Positions 10,713 through 22,610 of a stretch of DNA of 64,000 nt are shown here, in pieces. A program made the translations under genes and the position numbers. The notes beneath the pieces were generated by a model. That model saw only the letters and a program-made list of their open reading frames with translations, made no database searches and had not been told where the DNA came from. The stretch comes from Lycocorax pyrrhopterus obiensis. Lineage: Eukaryota > Chordata > Aves > Passeriformes > Paradisaeidae. Where the stretch lies: NCBI GenBank assembly GCA_014706295.1, contig JACSVZ010000002.1, positions 109,814,930 to 109,878,929 of the forward strand, given 5' to 3'. Every line of letters begins with the position of its first letter. The first letter of the stretch is position 1.

Positions 10713-13249
10713 GAGGTGGGGAGGGGGAAATAAAAAGGAGGGAAAGAACGCCCCCCTCGCAGGCAGCCAGCTCCCCTTGGAAAAGAGCCGCAGCACCTCG
10801 CTGCGGATCCCGGAGGGAGGCGGCGCCGCGCGGGAGGCGGCGGCCGCGGACGGCGGGGCGCGGGCAGCCCCTGCCCGGCCGGGAGAGCCGCACCGGGCAC
10901 CGGGCAGTGCCCGCCCCCCGCACGCCGGTGTGGGGGTGACAGCCGCCCCCCGCTCGTCGGGGCGGGGGTGACAGTTCCCGCCGTGCCTGCGCGGGGGAGG
11001 GCGGCTCCATCCCCGCCCCCCGCTCCCCGCCAGCCCCATTTTGTGTTTATTTATCGTCTCTCATTTGGGGGGGGACACCCGTCTTTTGTCGCAGTTGTAG
11101 GCATTTTTGATGAATCGTTTGGCATGCGGTGCTGGCAGCGCTTCTGCATTAACATCTCTGACAATATGTTCCGGCAGATAAGCTCATTAAAATTGTTTGC
11201 ATTGTTTGATAAGGGTCGCGACGCAGCCCGGAACGCAACTGGTTTGATGTGCTCCTTGCTGCCGACTCGAAGGGCGATAATACGGCCGGTGGCTCCTTAT
11301 GTCAATATACAGTTATTTTAAATGCTCCCTGGATGACAGCAAGCTGTGCCTCTGCAGAGTACACGCCCCTTAAAGCTGATTTTCAAGCAGCAGGAAATGA
11401 TGCTGCTCTCAAATATCTGGCTAAAGTGGCGGGTTGTAAGCTCGATTACATGAAAACAAACGTGGATGACTTGGCTTGTTTGTCTGAAGAAAATCACAGT
11501 ATTTTTTCTTCTTCTGAGGAATAACGGAGCTGCTACCGGCATGGCTGGCCATTAATAACCTTACCAGTGAATCTCATTGTTGATCACACACTGACGGGTG
11601 AGCGTGAAATGCGTTGGAGATCCCAGTGTGTGGTTTGTTTGAATTGCACAAAATTTAGTCCGTGTCTCTCTCTGAATGTGCTTATACTTCGTGCACTGGA
11701 ACCCCAGTGCACACATTTAGCACAAAGTAGCAGAATTGCTTTTGTAAGGACCTATTTCTACTTGCAGAAAGCCTGGAGCTCTCACTTCCTATATCTAAAT
11801 TTCAGCTGAGTAGTACAAGGTTCTGTTTTAGGGGAAAGCTGCATTTCCATCTTGCACCTAAGCAGAAATATGAAATAGATTTGAAATACCGTGCGTCTAC
11901 CTTTAGTTATTCTGACATGTCGTAGGTACCGCTGGTTGCTATCTCACTTGTTTCCTTCAGAAGGGTTCTTTTGAAAACCTCTGTTAAATGGGGTTCTCCA
12001 TTCTTTTTCAGTAGGTTTGTATGTTTTTCTGCAGTCATCAACAAGTCCATTTTCTTGTCCTTTTGCCTGTCATATCATACACTGAACTATGTCTAGAAAA
12101 GACATTTTGTGAGGCTGCTGTGTTCAGCACATGATGACAGGAATAACTGTATCACTTGCCCAGTTTTCCAGAAATTGTGAAGTTACTCTGCATCTGAATA
12201 GCCTTTCCTCCAGAGAAGTGCTCCTTAGTCTTTTAGGGATTTGTATCCATTTGTATCCCTCTCTAGAGCAATATAAAGGAATACAGAGCTACTAATGCTA
12301 ATGTTGCATGTTATTTTTGGGCAGTAAATAAGTAATTCAGTTCAATATATTTCAGAAATAAACCTTTAATGCACAAATAAAATTTTCCACTGGGGAATTC
12401 TATTTAGGTTGTTTTTTTTCATTTTGGAAACTTACCCTGTTCTGCAGAGTCATAACACCCGTATCTGTTGATGTCTCCCTTTCTCCAGGGGAGAGAATGA
12501 TGCTTGACTTGCTTCCATCTGTAGCTAAAGTACTTCAGGAAGTAAATGTCAAGCATAACAGAAGAGAAACATTAAAGAAAGTACATGAAAACTGCAGTGA
12601 AGCTTCTCCTTGATACTGGGAAAAATGGCTTTCAACTTCCATGACAACCTTAGTAGCTAGGCAGGTTTGGTGCTTGTTCAGTGTCAGTGGCAGCAGGAGA
12701 TCACTGGGTACAACAAATTAATTCCATCAGTTTAGTGCCTGCTGCCACACTGGACTGTCAGTGTCATTCCAGACTTACGGAGCAGCTTGTAGGACCTCAC
12801 CGTATGACACATCAAGTTGCTATGCCTCTGATTGTTGGCCTGGCTTGTTCCATCTAGGAATATGGAATAAATATGTCATTAAACACACCCTGGAGCTTGA
12901 CATCAGATGAGCAGTTGTACAAAGCTAAAACACTTCTGCGTCCTGCAGCTTTGCTCCTAAGTTAACCTGCATCTACCATGTGTATAGAGGTTCAGTATTT
13001 GCCTTTCAGTCCTTCTTTCCTGTAGTAACAGAAATGCCTTCTCATTTTCCAACTTTTAACATGTTCTGTTTCATAAATATTTTAAAACAGAAGTAGTCTT
13101 ACCTGATCAGAAAATTTGTGTTCATCAGATTGGATATTCTCAGACCTAAAAAAAAAAACTTTGCTATTTCTAATACCAGGTCACCCCAAACACCAAAGAT
13201 TTGATATCCAGCTCCTAAAGAAGATTTAAAAACAACTACAGGTTATACC

Positions 13250-13360
13250 TTTTTACAGACTAGGAAGCTGACATGGAAGGAGCTGCTATAAGTTATCCGC
13301 TGAGCTGAGGATGCAGCAGGGAATTAAACCTATAGCACGATTCCCAGCCATGTGCTATGT
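13250..13360 (-). repeat. MIR-like ancient SINE fragment
   Basis: Read on the + strand, the segment begins ttttacagactaggaagctg, close to the reverse complement of the MIR core (tttacagatgaggaaactga). After a diverged middle it continues with gggaattaaacc and attcccagccatgtgct, resembling the tRNA-related B-box end of reversed MIR. It is very diverged, as expected for a pre-amniote SINE. The assignment is by eye and needs a profile search. Confidence 0.45.
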
Positions 13361-13430
13361 ATGCAAAGCCACAAATAGTTTCCCCAAGTCTTCCAAAGGA
13401 CATAGTATATTTTGCAGACTGCGACATACA

Positions 13431-13490
13431 GGCCCAAGGTGTTAAGTTTCTCATCCAGCTTTACTTAGCTGGTAAATGGAAACCAGGCAC
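13431..13490 (-). repeat. Second MIR-like fragment (core region)
   Basis: The stretch ccaaggtgttaagt, then ttagctggtaaatgg and aaccaggca, has the order and spacing of the reversed MIR core motifs (ttaagt, agctagtaagtgg, aacccaggca). It has the same orientation as the fragment 70 bases upstream. It could be a second copy or chance similarity. Confidence 0.3.
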
Positions 13491-16384
13491 TTTGGCATAA
13501 AATGTAGTCATGGGGTGATGTTACCTTTTGGAGTTAATAACTGTAATCAATCTGTATTGCTTGAGTGAAATGCTGTTTCATGTGCCTCAGATCAGGAGAC
13601 TGTTTAAAATTTGTTTGGTACTGAGGTGTCTTTTTGTTGGCCTGAAGTAGACTTGGGGTCATTTCTGAGAATGGCATTACATTTAACGATAGTTTTACTT
13701 CTGTGTTCAAAGATGGCTGAAAAAATTCGATGAGAAACAAAATCAACAGTTGTGTGGAGAATTTTTTTTTAAAAGGGGCATGCTTGCAGCGCTTTTTTTT
13801 CCAGACTCCAGGCATCCTGTGTGGTTGATCAGCTCATCATATTTTTAAAAGCTAAAGTATTAAGAGTGAATACTTGTAGGTTCAAATGGCATACCTAGTC
13901 TAAACCACCCTGGTCCTAAAGAGACAAACTGTTGTACCTTCCTTTGCAGGATACTGTGCTTAACTTCTGCTTTGTCTCTGTGTGTTGCTAGAAAAATTAT
14001 TTTCTGGACCTTCGTTCCCTGGCTATATTTAGTTTTATACCCAGAACTTGCATGAAGCAGAGGGGAAGGGGCCAACTTCCTGATTATTTTTCTTCAAATC
14101 ACTAAGCTGAAAGGAAAGAGTACTTTTGTTTTAGTTTTTATCTATGAGTGTATACCTTTCTAATGTTATCTGTTTTAAATATTTGTTTTTCCTAAGTGTT
14201 GTCTTCATTCTAGAAATCATTGCGTAAGCAATGAGTGATGGTGCTGTGCATAATAATGAAAGCTAGACAGCAGTGGTGATTTCCTCACCCACTGCTGGAA
14301 TAAGTTGTGGGGTGTTAGAGAGCATATCTGGCTGCCTTTTACAGCAGTAAGAGCTGATAACTTCCATGCTGAAAGTCAAGATTTACGTTGTAGCAAAATC
14401 TGTTTTGGTCTTTGCCTTCCGAACTCCCAGTGAATTGCCGGATGCAGGCTGGCCCTGGGCAGCAGAGAGCATCCTTCCCTCGGCAGGACCTGCCCCTGTC
14501 TCTGGTGACTCTGTGCCTTCCACATGTGTGGCTTTACTCAGGGTTCAAAGGGAGACCTGTGGCTTCGCCTTACTCTGGGCAGAAGGAATTTCTTGTTCTT
14601 AAATTAATTTCCACTGAATATGGTAAGCAGGTAGTTACACTGGAGTAAAAAAAAAACATTTGTGTTGAAAAAATTAATATATTAAGGCCCAAGCTTGCTG
14701 AGAACTGGGAAGATGATACAGAGTAAAAGCAGTGAGTTGTCTTCTCACTTCACTGTACAGATAGGCGTGACTTCTGAAACTGTAAATGCCAGTCAAAGCA
14801 AATGCTATTAAATATATTAGTAAGTGAATCTTTATTTTCAGAGGCATCTGCTCTTAACCTAACAGCTGCATTGCAGATTATGAGAATTTTGCCCTAGATT
14901 TCACTGAAAGCAGGAAAAAGGCAATAACAAATGTTTAAAAAAAACAGCAACAAACTAACATAAATTACACCCCATAAATTTGGCCTGTGCTTTTCTAAAA
15001 GTTGTAGTTGTGATAACCCCCTTGTCTGCCAAGCATCTGGATTGCAACAAGATAGTTAACTGCAGAGAGAAGACCATCCTGATGACTTAGAGCCAACAAC
15101 TTACTAGCCAGCATTAAAGAGAGACTATGCAGAAATCTTTCTTTGGTTCCTGTCAGCTTAGGTACCCTCTATTTTCTCTTCTTTCACTTTCATAAAGCTG
15201 TCTTCCTGCTGCTGTCACTGCTGTTCTTCTTTAATCTTGTTTTCTGATTAGGGAGTACTCTGCCTAGAGAGAGCTGTTTCGGTGAGTAGCTTCTGCTGGG
15301 CAGGTCCAGCTCTCAAAAAGCACAGGGTGAAACTGTCTGAAGATAACTTGGAATCACATGTGAGTGCATGTAAATGTCTCTGAGGGGTAGGAGGATGACT
15401 CTGCTCAATACTGCATGAGTAGTTTGAAACCTAGATAGTCCCTGCCTGCATGATTGGGATATCTCTGTTGAACTGGATTTAGATCTTCCTTGAAGGGAAT
15501 AACTTCACAGTGTTTTGGGGGTTGGGGTTATTTGTTTAAATCAGGGGCTGAGACAGAGGTAGCTTTTTGGGGAGTGGGGAGAGAGGAGAGAAAACACTGC
15601 ACAGACAGCCCAGTTTGTGTAAGGAAATGGAACTAATTTTCAGACAGCACGAACTTCTCAGCTTACACCCAAGTGCTCTCACCAAAAAGGTCTGAGAACG
15701 CCTAATTTGCACCCAGCCTCCGTGGGTTTCAGAAACATCCTGTAGGTGGGAAGCTGCGTTCTGGTTTTTGTTGTGTGATGTGGTTTTTTTTAAACTACCT
15801 TGTTGAGCTGCATAGCAACAGCAATGTGTTGTTGGCGTATTAAAAGAAAAAGGAGCAAGTTTGGGACACACAAGAACTGAACCTGATGCTGGCACTTTCA
15901 GAAACAGACATTTTGTCTTCTGCCTAGTGTCTTCAATCTAGTCTTCCTGGAAAACAGGCACTGAAAAATATGCTGCATTGTGAAAGAAAGGTGATTTGGA
16001 GGTGGGGCTGTGCAGCAAGAGACCTTGATTAAAGCTATTTCTTTGGCTCATTTAAGGGAGATGCAGTTATCTCATCCGGACCACAGGAATGTTATTCCAG
16101 GAGGCATACCTGGACTAACCTTTTGTGATATAAAACTCGTTTTGGGAGGCAGTAAGAAAAGAAAATATATGGTAGGTCTACATTTCAAGCCTTGGCATTT
16201 GAATGCGTGACTCTTTAAATACATCTTCAGAGGTTTTGGGGTTTAGTGGGTAGGTTAGTTTAATTTGACAGTCTCTCCTTCCTCATGCCCAAAGCTAATT
16301 ATAGTAAAGGCTTGGTAAGGAAGCAGAAAAATAGTGTGCCAGCTTTTCATTTTGGAAGTGCAACTTTCAGCCTTTGTTTGATAA

Positions 16385-16600
16385 TTGAAAACGAGTGGTC
16401 CCGCCACATCTGTTCTCAATCACGCCAACCACCGAGTGGGATGGCACGAAGGCTGTAGCGCGGTGGCAGCAGCCGCAAGACTCGAGCTGCACCGGGACAG
16501 CGTTTGGCTGCTTGCGTCCTCCTCACTCCCTGAATCCTGGCCTCCGGCTAGCAGCACTGATCGCTCACTTCCAGGATCAGTGCTGGGGAATGTAAATGGA
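16385..16600. promoter_or_regulatory. Local CpG cluster in intron 1
   Basis: About 14 CpG dinucleotides fall in roughly 200 bases, whereas the surrounding intron is strongly CpG-depleted. No splice-linked coding exon or known repeat is evident. It could be an unmethylated enhancer or minor promoter, or a recently inserted or GC-converted segment. The function is unknown. Confidence 0.35.
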
Positions 16601-18150
16601 AAACATCCGTGTTTCTTCTGCGGATGGTGTTAGCTGCGCACTGCGTAGCTGTTTGGATCTTGCTCAGATCTCTGCTGCCTGACTCACCGATAAAGCATCT
16701 TCTTCATATTGTTTCATTACAATTAGGTGGGGCGGGAAAGGGAATATCAGCTATAAAAGCTTACTAAGCATGCCTTTAACTGTTGGGGTTTAAAAAGAGT
16801 GGGTTTTTTTTTTCTAAGTACAAATCGACTGTCTTTGTGCTATGAAGTATTTAATTCAAAATTGAAATCTTGCCTGTGATATTTTGACAAAAATTCGTCT
16901 GGTTTTCTAGTGGTATACTAAGTTATTAAATATTTTGTAGAGAAGGCTCTGTATACTGAAAGCACACCCATTAAATGTCTCAGTTTAGCCACTCTGAAAT
17001 AATTTCTTGTTTCCCATAGAGCCCCATGATTAGTGAAGGGTGCTTTTGTGTTAAATGTTGTTTTTTGCTATGCTATCCAAACAGGAAGTGTAAACATTCA
17101 TCAGTGAATCAAGACTTAAGGATGTAGCTTCCGTAGGAAATCCTATAACTGTGCCGAATCATTCTGCCTGGAGAGAAATATGCCATGCAGGTTGTACTGT
17201 TGATCTTCTGGCCTTGTGTCTGACCACCTTCCATTGTATTGTTTCGGAGGCTTATTTTTCAATATTATGTTTCTTGGCAATTTGGAACCCTGAGAGAGAC
17301 CTCCGTGGAACCCTTAGTGAGATCTGTGCACTTCAGTTTTATCTTTTAGGAGCAACTCAAGTGAATTTTCCCCCCTAGAGCAGGGCTCCTTAGTACCATA
17401 CAGAATTCCTACCCAAGCAGCTGTAATTATTCAGAGATGCACATGAATGCAAATTCTTTCCTGTCACTCTGGAATGCAGTGTTGATGCTCAGAAGGGCTC
17501 GCTGGCAGTATGTATTAAACAATTTGGGGGGAATGAAAATTCATTTTAGGCAAATCTTACACAGTTGTTATGCTTCGCTTCTTAAGGTTAATCTCTGTGG
17601 AGCTAGTCCAGTAATATCAGGAATAGGAAGCACTGAAATATTTGAAGTAGAATACTCATTTGTTTTACTTAGGGATTCAGTGTTACACAAATCATAGCTT
17701 GTTAAAATAACTATAGAATCTATGAGTAATTGTTTGTATGGAAGTGGAACACATAACCCAGTGATATGAAAGTCCCACAGGAGCTTGTGTATACAGAAAG
17801 ACCATGGTGTGTAGGAGTGCTGAGAACAGGGAAGCAGTGGTAATTGGTTGGATAGAAGGGATACATTTTCCCAAAAGGACAGCATTCAGTTGTAATTAGT
17901 CATTCTGTTGGAAACCTTGTTATGCAGAATGGTGTTAGTTATATTTTATTGAATTGAATTGTTTGGGGTCCATATCACTGCTTGCCCATAATAATGTTTC
18001 AAAGTTATACGTGAGGTAGATTCTGAATCAGGGTCTGAAAACACTGTTTTCAGTCAACACATTTGTGTTGTGCTAGTTGTCAGATTCAAGGAGGCATAAG
18101 GAATATTCTCTTTTTACTTTTTTATTTCATTTGATATATCTGCAATGAAG

Positions 18151-18540
18151 ACAGGCTGAGAGACTTGGGGTTACTCAGCCTGGAGAAGAGAAGGCTCTGG
18201 GGAGACCTTAAAACAGCCTTCCAGTACCTAAAGGGGGCCTGCAAGAGAGCTGGAGATGGACTTTTTACAAGGGTATGTAGTGATAAGACAAGGGGCAATT
18301 GCTTCAAACTGGGAATATGTTTAGATTAGGTATTAAGAAGAAATTCTTTACTGTGGTGAGACACTGAAACATGTTGCTCAGAGAAGTTGTGGGTACCCCG
18401 TTTCAGGAAATGTTCTGGACCAGGTTGCATGGGGCTTTGAGCAGCCTGGTCTAATGGAAGGTGTTCCTGCCCATGGCAGAGGGACTGGAACTATATGATC
18501 TTTAAGGTCCCTTCCAACCCAAACCATTTTGTTACTCTGC
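18151..18540 (+). repeat. CR1 LINE fragment (3' part)
   Basis: The segment opens with the CR1 signature caggctgagagacttggggt and then cagcctggagaagagaaggc. It continues through gacaaggggcaattgcttca and agaaattctttactgtg, and ends with the 3' terminus ggtcccttccaacccaaacc. The 5' end is truncated, as is normal for CR1, and the 3' end is to the right. No open frame is retained. Confidence 0.92.
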
Positions 18541-18729
18541 GTATTTCTGTCTGCAGAGGTTTGGCTCTCTAGTGCACATTTTTAATTTGTGGTTCCCAAG
18601 TGTGGAATGAGTTCCACAGCAGCAGGGATGCTGTAGAACTGCCTTCTCTCTCAGGCAGCTCTATTTTTAATATGGTGAGGTGTTTTTTTCCACTACCACA
18701 TTGTGCACAGTTGTTCCTGAAGGGTTACA

Positions 18730-19385
18730 CAGTATGGACCTGGTGGTGCTGGTGAACAAGATGAACATGAGTCAGCAGTGTGCTCTTGCAGGGAAGAAGG
18801 CCAAGCCCATGCTGGGCTGCATTGGCAGGCATGTAGCCAGCAGCTCCAGGGAAGTGATTCTTCCCCTCTGGTGCTTCTGAGACCACATCTCACATACCTT
18901 ATCTGAGTCTGGCCTCTCCACTTTGAGAGAAACACTGACATACTGAAATGAGTGTGGCAGGATGCTCAGGGGGCTGCAGCTTGTGACCTGTGTTTGGTCA
19001 GTCTGGATAGGAGCCAGCTCAGGAGAGGGGGAAGATCTCATTGCAGTCTTATCTGTCTAGTGGGAGACGGTGTGAAGAAGATGGAGCCAGGTTCTTGTCT
19101 GAGGTGAACGGGGAAAGGATGAGAGGCAATGGCAGTCAGCAGCTGCAGCAGTACAAAGTACTTTAGATATTGGGAGAAATGTTTACGCAGTAGGGACGGT
19201 CAAATACCAGAAGTTACCCAGAGGGGCTGTGGAATATCTATCCTTGGAGGGACTTGAAACTGAGACAGATGGGATCATTGGCAGCCTTCTCTTGCTGTCT
19301 CTGCAGTGACTGGGAGGCTGGAGCAGATCTCTCTGGAGTTCCCTGCCTACCTGAGTCACTTTATGATCCCATTCTGTAACTCTAA
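18730..19385 (+). repeat. CR1 LINE fragment including the ORF2 C-terminal region
   Basis: This fragment reaches further 5' than its neighbour. Around 18737-18880 the frame reads LVVLVNKMNMSQQCAL, then GCIGRHVASSSREVILPL, the familiar C-terminal end of the CR1 reverse-transcriptase polyprotein (NMSQQCAL, SREVILPL). The frame then meets stop codons. Diverged CR1 3' sequence follows (cccagaggggctgtggaat at about 19210), and the tail ends near gatcccattctgtaactct. It is non-functional and lies head-to-tail behind the CR1 at 18151-18540, so the two are separate insertions. Confidence 0.85.
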
Positions 19386-21674
19386 TAAACATAAACAGCT
19401 TGTGACTTAAAGTAAAGAAATCACGTGCATTAAAAATGAAAGGAATATCATCTGGCAACAACTTTTTTACTGCCATCGAGGTAAAATCAGCCTTGTCATC
19501 AAAGGTTTCAAATGGAAAAGAAAAATATGTGTATGCAGTCTCAGTATGACTTCATCAATAGCAAACGTTTTCTAGTTTAATTCTTGCAAGAGCTATACTG
19601 CTGCAGCTGCAGTATATTAATTCATATTCATATAATTTCATATTTCATTCTCTAAATCACTGGGAGCAACTTCCGCAGTTTAGTATCTAGGGCTGATCAA
19701 AAGTTTGTAGAGACACAGCAGAGCAAAGGGATAGTTTTGCTGTGTCATAAAATTAATTGTGTACATTGCAATTAAAGATTATGTCTTGAAGTTAATAGCT
19801 GATAAATGGCTTGCTCTGCTTTTAAGGAATAGTAGCTTTTTCATGCAGAAAATATTAGCATTATTGATAAGTTGAATCTGCAGAAAATGTTTTAACTATG
19901 AGCACAGTTCTTAAACTGTGTCAGATGTCTTCTTAGTTTGATGTGCTTTTTACAGGGAGTGCCGCAGAACTGTCTTGTCGCATGGCCTGCAGCAACACTG
20001 AGAGGGTTGAAGGAACTAAATATTCACACTGAGCCCAGATTACCTTCCTAACTGCACTTACATGTAGTTGAAGGCAGTTCAAGCAATAAACTTTTTTCTT
20101 CCTTGTTTATTGTGAGAGTTGAACTTGGTAATGTCACTTCCAGCTGGAAGCAATACACGTTAGGAATTGACCTCAAGATATTCCATGAAAGGAGGCCAAA
20201 TCCTGTTAAAGAGTACATCTATGCTTCTCTTAGCTTAAGGTGCATGGCTTTACTGGGGCTTGTAGATGAAGACTGTTGTAACTAATTAAGTTTCTACAAT
20301 CACAGTTACATCAAAGCAGTAAGCACCATCTAAAGGACATTATTTAGAAAACAAAGCTTTGGGGATTTCCCCCTTTAGATAGGCAGAAGATGTTAAAAGT
20401 TAAAATCTGTCTGAAAATGCCGGTTTCACAGACCTTCAAAGACCAACATGGTAGAAAAAAAAGGTTTTGGGGAAGCTTTAGTTGATGCTGGTAGACTCAC
20501 CAATTGTGTTGGTACTGCAACAATGGTAAAATCAGTCTGTGGTTACTGGCACACAGCAAGAATAATATGTTACATAAATCACAGATGGTTGAGCTAGAAT
20601 GTTCCTACAGGGCAATTTGCTTCATGAAGGATTAGCGAATTCTAGTTTTAGTTGCTCCAAAATTAATTTAGTAGTTAAGCAATTGCACTTAGTAGTTCAG
20701 CCCTCTTCTAGATAGTACTTGGTAGGATTAATTCTTAAGATGCATAATTTACTGGTAGTATGTTGCGCACCAGAATAATTTAAGAGTGCTTCTTTGTCTG
20801 TTATGGTATTAACTCATGAGAACAAGGGAAGAGATCAAGTTACTTTGGTATCCAAAGCCAAAATTAAGTGTTGTGGCTGGTAGTCTTAACACTTGAAGTC
20901 TGGATAATATTAAAAACAATTTGTAGGGAGTTTGTAATAAGCCAGAGACAGGGATATTTATTTGGGCCTATATCAACAACACGGAAGATGTCAGAATTCC
21001 AAAATTTATTATTATCATCATTATCATTTTTAGTCTAGCTTTCACCAGTGGTTGAGGGAGAAGAGGGAGAGAGGTTGGCCTCAGAGCGTAGTAAAAAGCT
21101 TTGCAGTGTGTTGGTGCAGTGGTCTGCAGAGGCAGTGCTGCAGGGGACTTTCAGCTGGTTATCGTCACGGATGTTGTCTGGAGCTTGGTCTTGCATTCCC
21201 AGCAGAAAGCCTGGTGCTTCTCCTTGCCCTCTAATGGCAACAGAGCTGTGATAGCAGTGGGAACCCTGGGCAACCATACTAAAGCTTAATATTTTCGTTA
21301 CAAAAATACACAGCCGTGTTTTAGAGAGTGATGCACCAGTGAAAGCAGCTAGCATGGTTGCCTGTTGCTTCTTCTGTTGTCACATGCTTGTTTACAGCTT
21401 CAGGGCTTAAAATAAATGTTGTCTTATACCCCTGATCAGTGCCGTCACCTTCCTGCCAGGATGACTTGTTCAGGGATGGAGCGGGGCTGGCTGCCTGGCT
21501 GATACCTCAGCAGCTCTGTCGTGCAGGCTGTGCTCTGGCACCTTTGCCCATGGGTCCTGGGATGCTTGTATGAGTGGTTGCTGTGCTGTTTCTTGACCCT
21601 TACTTGGTACCACTCCAGGAACCTTCAAAGTGAAGGTGGCCTTAGAAAGCCACTTAAAAAGGGCCTTGTTCTCT

Positions 21675-21745
21675 GCAGGAACAGAGAGTTGGACTCGATG
21701 ATCCTTGGTGGGCGCCTTCCAACTCATTAAATCCTGTGATTCTAA
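21675..21745 (+). repeat. CR1 3' terminal fragment
   Basis: The stretch agttggactcgatgatcctt followed by cgccttccaactc and cctgtgattctaac is the canonical CR1 3' end with the TGATTCT-type terminal motif. The 5' limit is unclear and may extend to about 21600. Confidence 0.8.
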
Positions 21746-22389
21746 CATATATGTATATTAAGGTTAGAATAAATGTTGGAATGCATAAATCAGTGTGTAC
21801 CTACACTTGTTTTTAATGTAGGAGAGAGAAGAGTTGATGCATGACAAAGTCCTTGTGCTCTGTGCCATGGTGCATCATTTGTGAGCGGGAAAGCTGTATT
21901 GCAGTCCCTCCTTAGCTACTGCAAGAGGTTTCCCATGGGAGTGCTCTCCGCCTTAGCTTCGCCTGCCTTGGACAGCCAGGGTGTTTTAAGCGTACTGCAG
22001 TCTCTTGTTAGGAAGTAGCAGCTCTGTGTTAGGAGAAAGGCATTGCATTTCCCCTTGTTGAATCCTCCTGTTTTCCCTTCTACCCAGACCTGTCCTCTTC
22101 TGAAACCCATGGATGCTCAGTGCCTGTCTCCTGCTGAGTCACTGCCTCACTTGCCTGGCTCTGCGGGGTTGTGAGGCACTTGGAGGCTGCTCAGGCCCCC
22201 CGTCAGGAGGGCTGTATAGTATTACAAAATCTCATTTGCCATTAGGTTATGCTTGGAGTAAATCAGCGTGTTACTTTAGCCTTTCACCTCGGAATGTATA
22301 CATGCCAGAGAGGAGGAGGGGGGCAGCGCAGCTCCGGATAGGTCAAAACTAAATTCATTTGGTGACTTCATCTGTCTCTAGTTGGATCT

Positions 22390-22610
22390 CCTCCCTGCTG
22401 AAACTCCCGAGCCTGCCCGCAGCGTTTTCTGGACTTAAAAGGCGGAAATGGCAGGAGCCGGGAGCAGCCGGGCTGCCGGAGCTGCCGCTGGGCTGCAGCG
22501 TGGCCGCTGTCCTGCTGCGTTCCGCCTCCGGCACCGTGCCTCGCTGCCCTGCAGCCCCAGTGCCCAGCACTGCTGGCCCTTCTTAATCGGGGTTTCTGAT
22601 TGTGCTTAGC
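22390..22610. promoter_or_regulatory. MAPRE2: Intronic CpG cluster, possible alternative promoter
   Basis: About 15 CpGs fall in roughly 160 bases (22420-22580) within an otherwise CpG-poor intron, with GC-rich sequence such as ggagccgggagcagccgg. It lies about 7.7 kb upstream of exon 2. A first exon starting here and spliced to exon 2 would make the shorter EB2 that begins at Met43. A GT donor-like site (ggcag|gtattc) occurs near 22628. The promoter function is inferred from composition alone. Confidence 0.35.

Larger units (their letters stand above)
9590..11040 (+). promoter_or_regulatory. MAPRE2: CpG-island promoter of MAPRE2
   Basis: This block is abruptly GC-rich and dense in CpG compared with the AT-leaning flanks, and it surrounds coding exon 1. 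No TATA box is evident, and GC boxes are present, for example GGGGCGGGGCGGGC at 10147-10160 and GGGGCGGGGC at 10295-10304. This is the architecture of a broadly expressed, dispersed-start promoter. The transcription start is not visible from sequence; given the GC boxes and the leader, somewhere around 10150-10350 is a reasonable guess. The island continues into the first 0.5 kb of intron 1. Confidence 0.9.
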
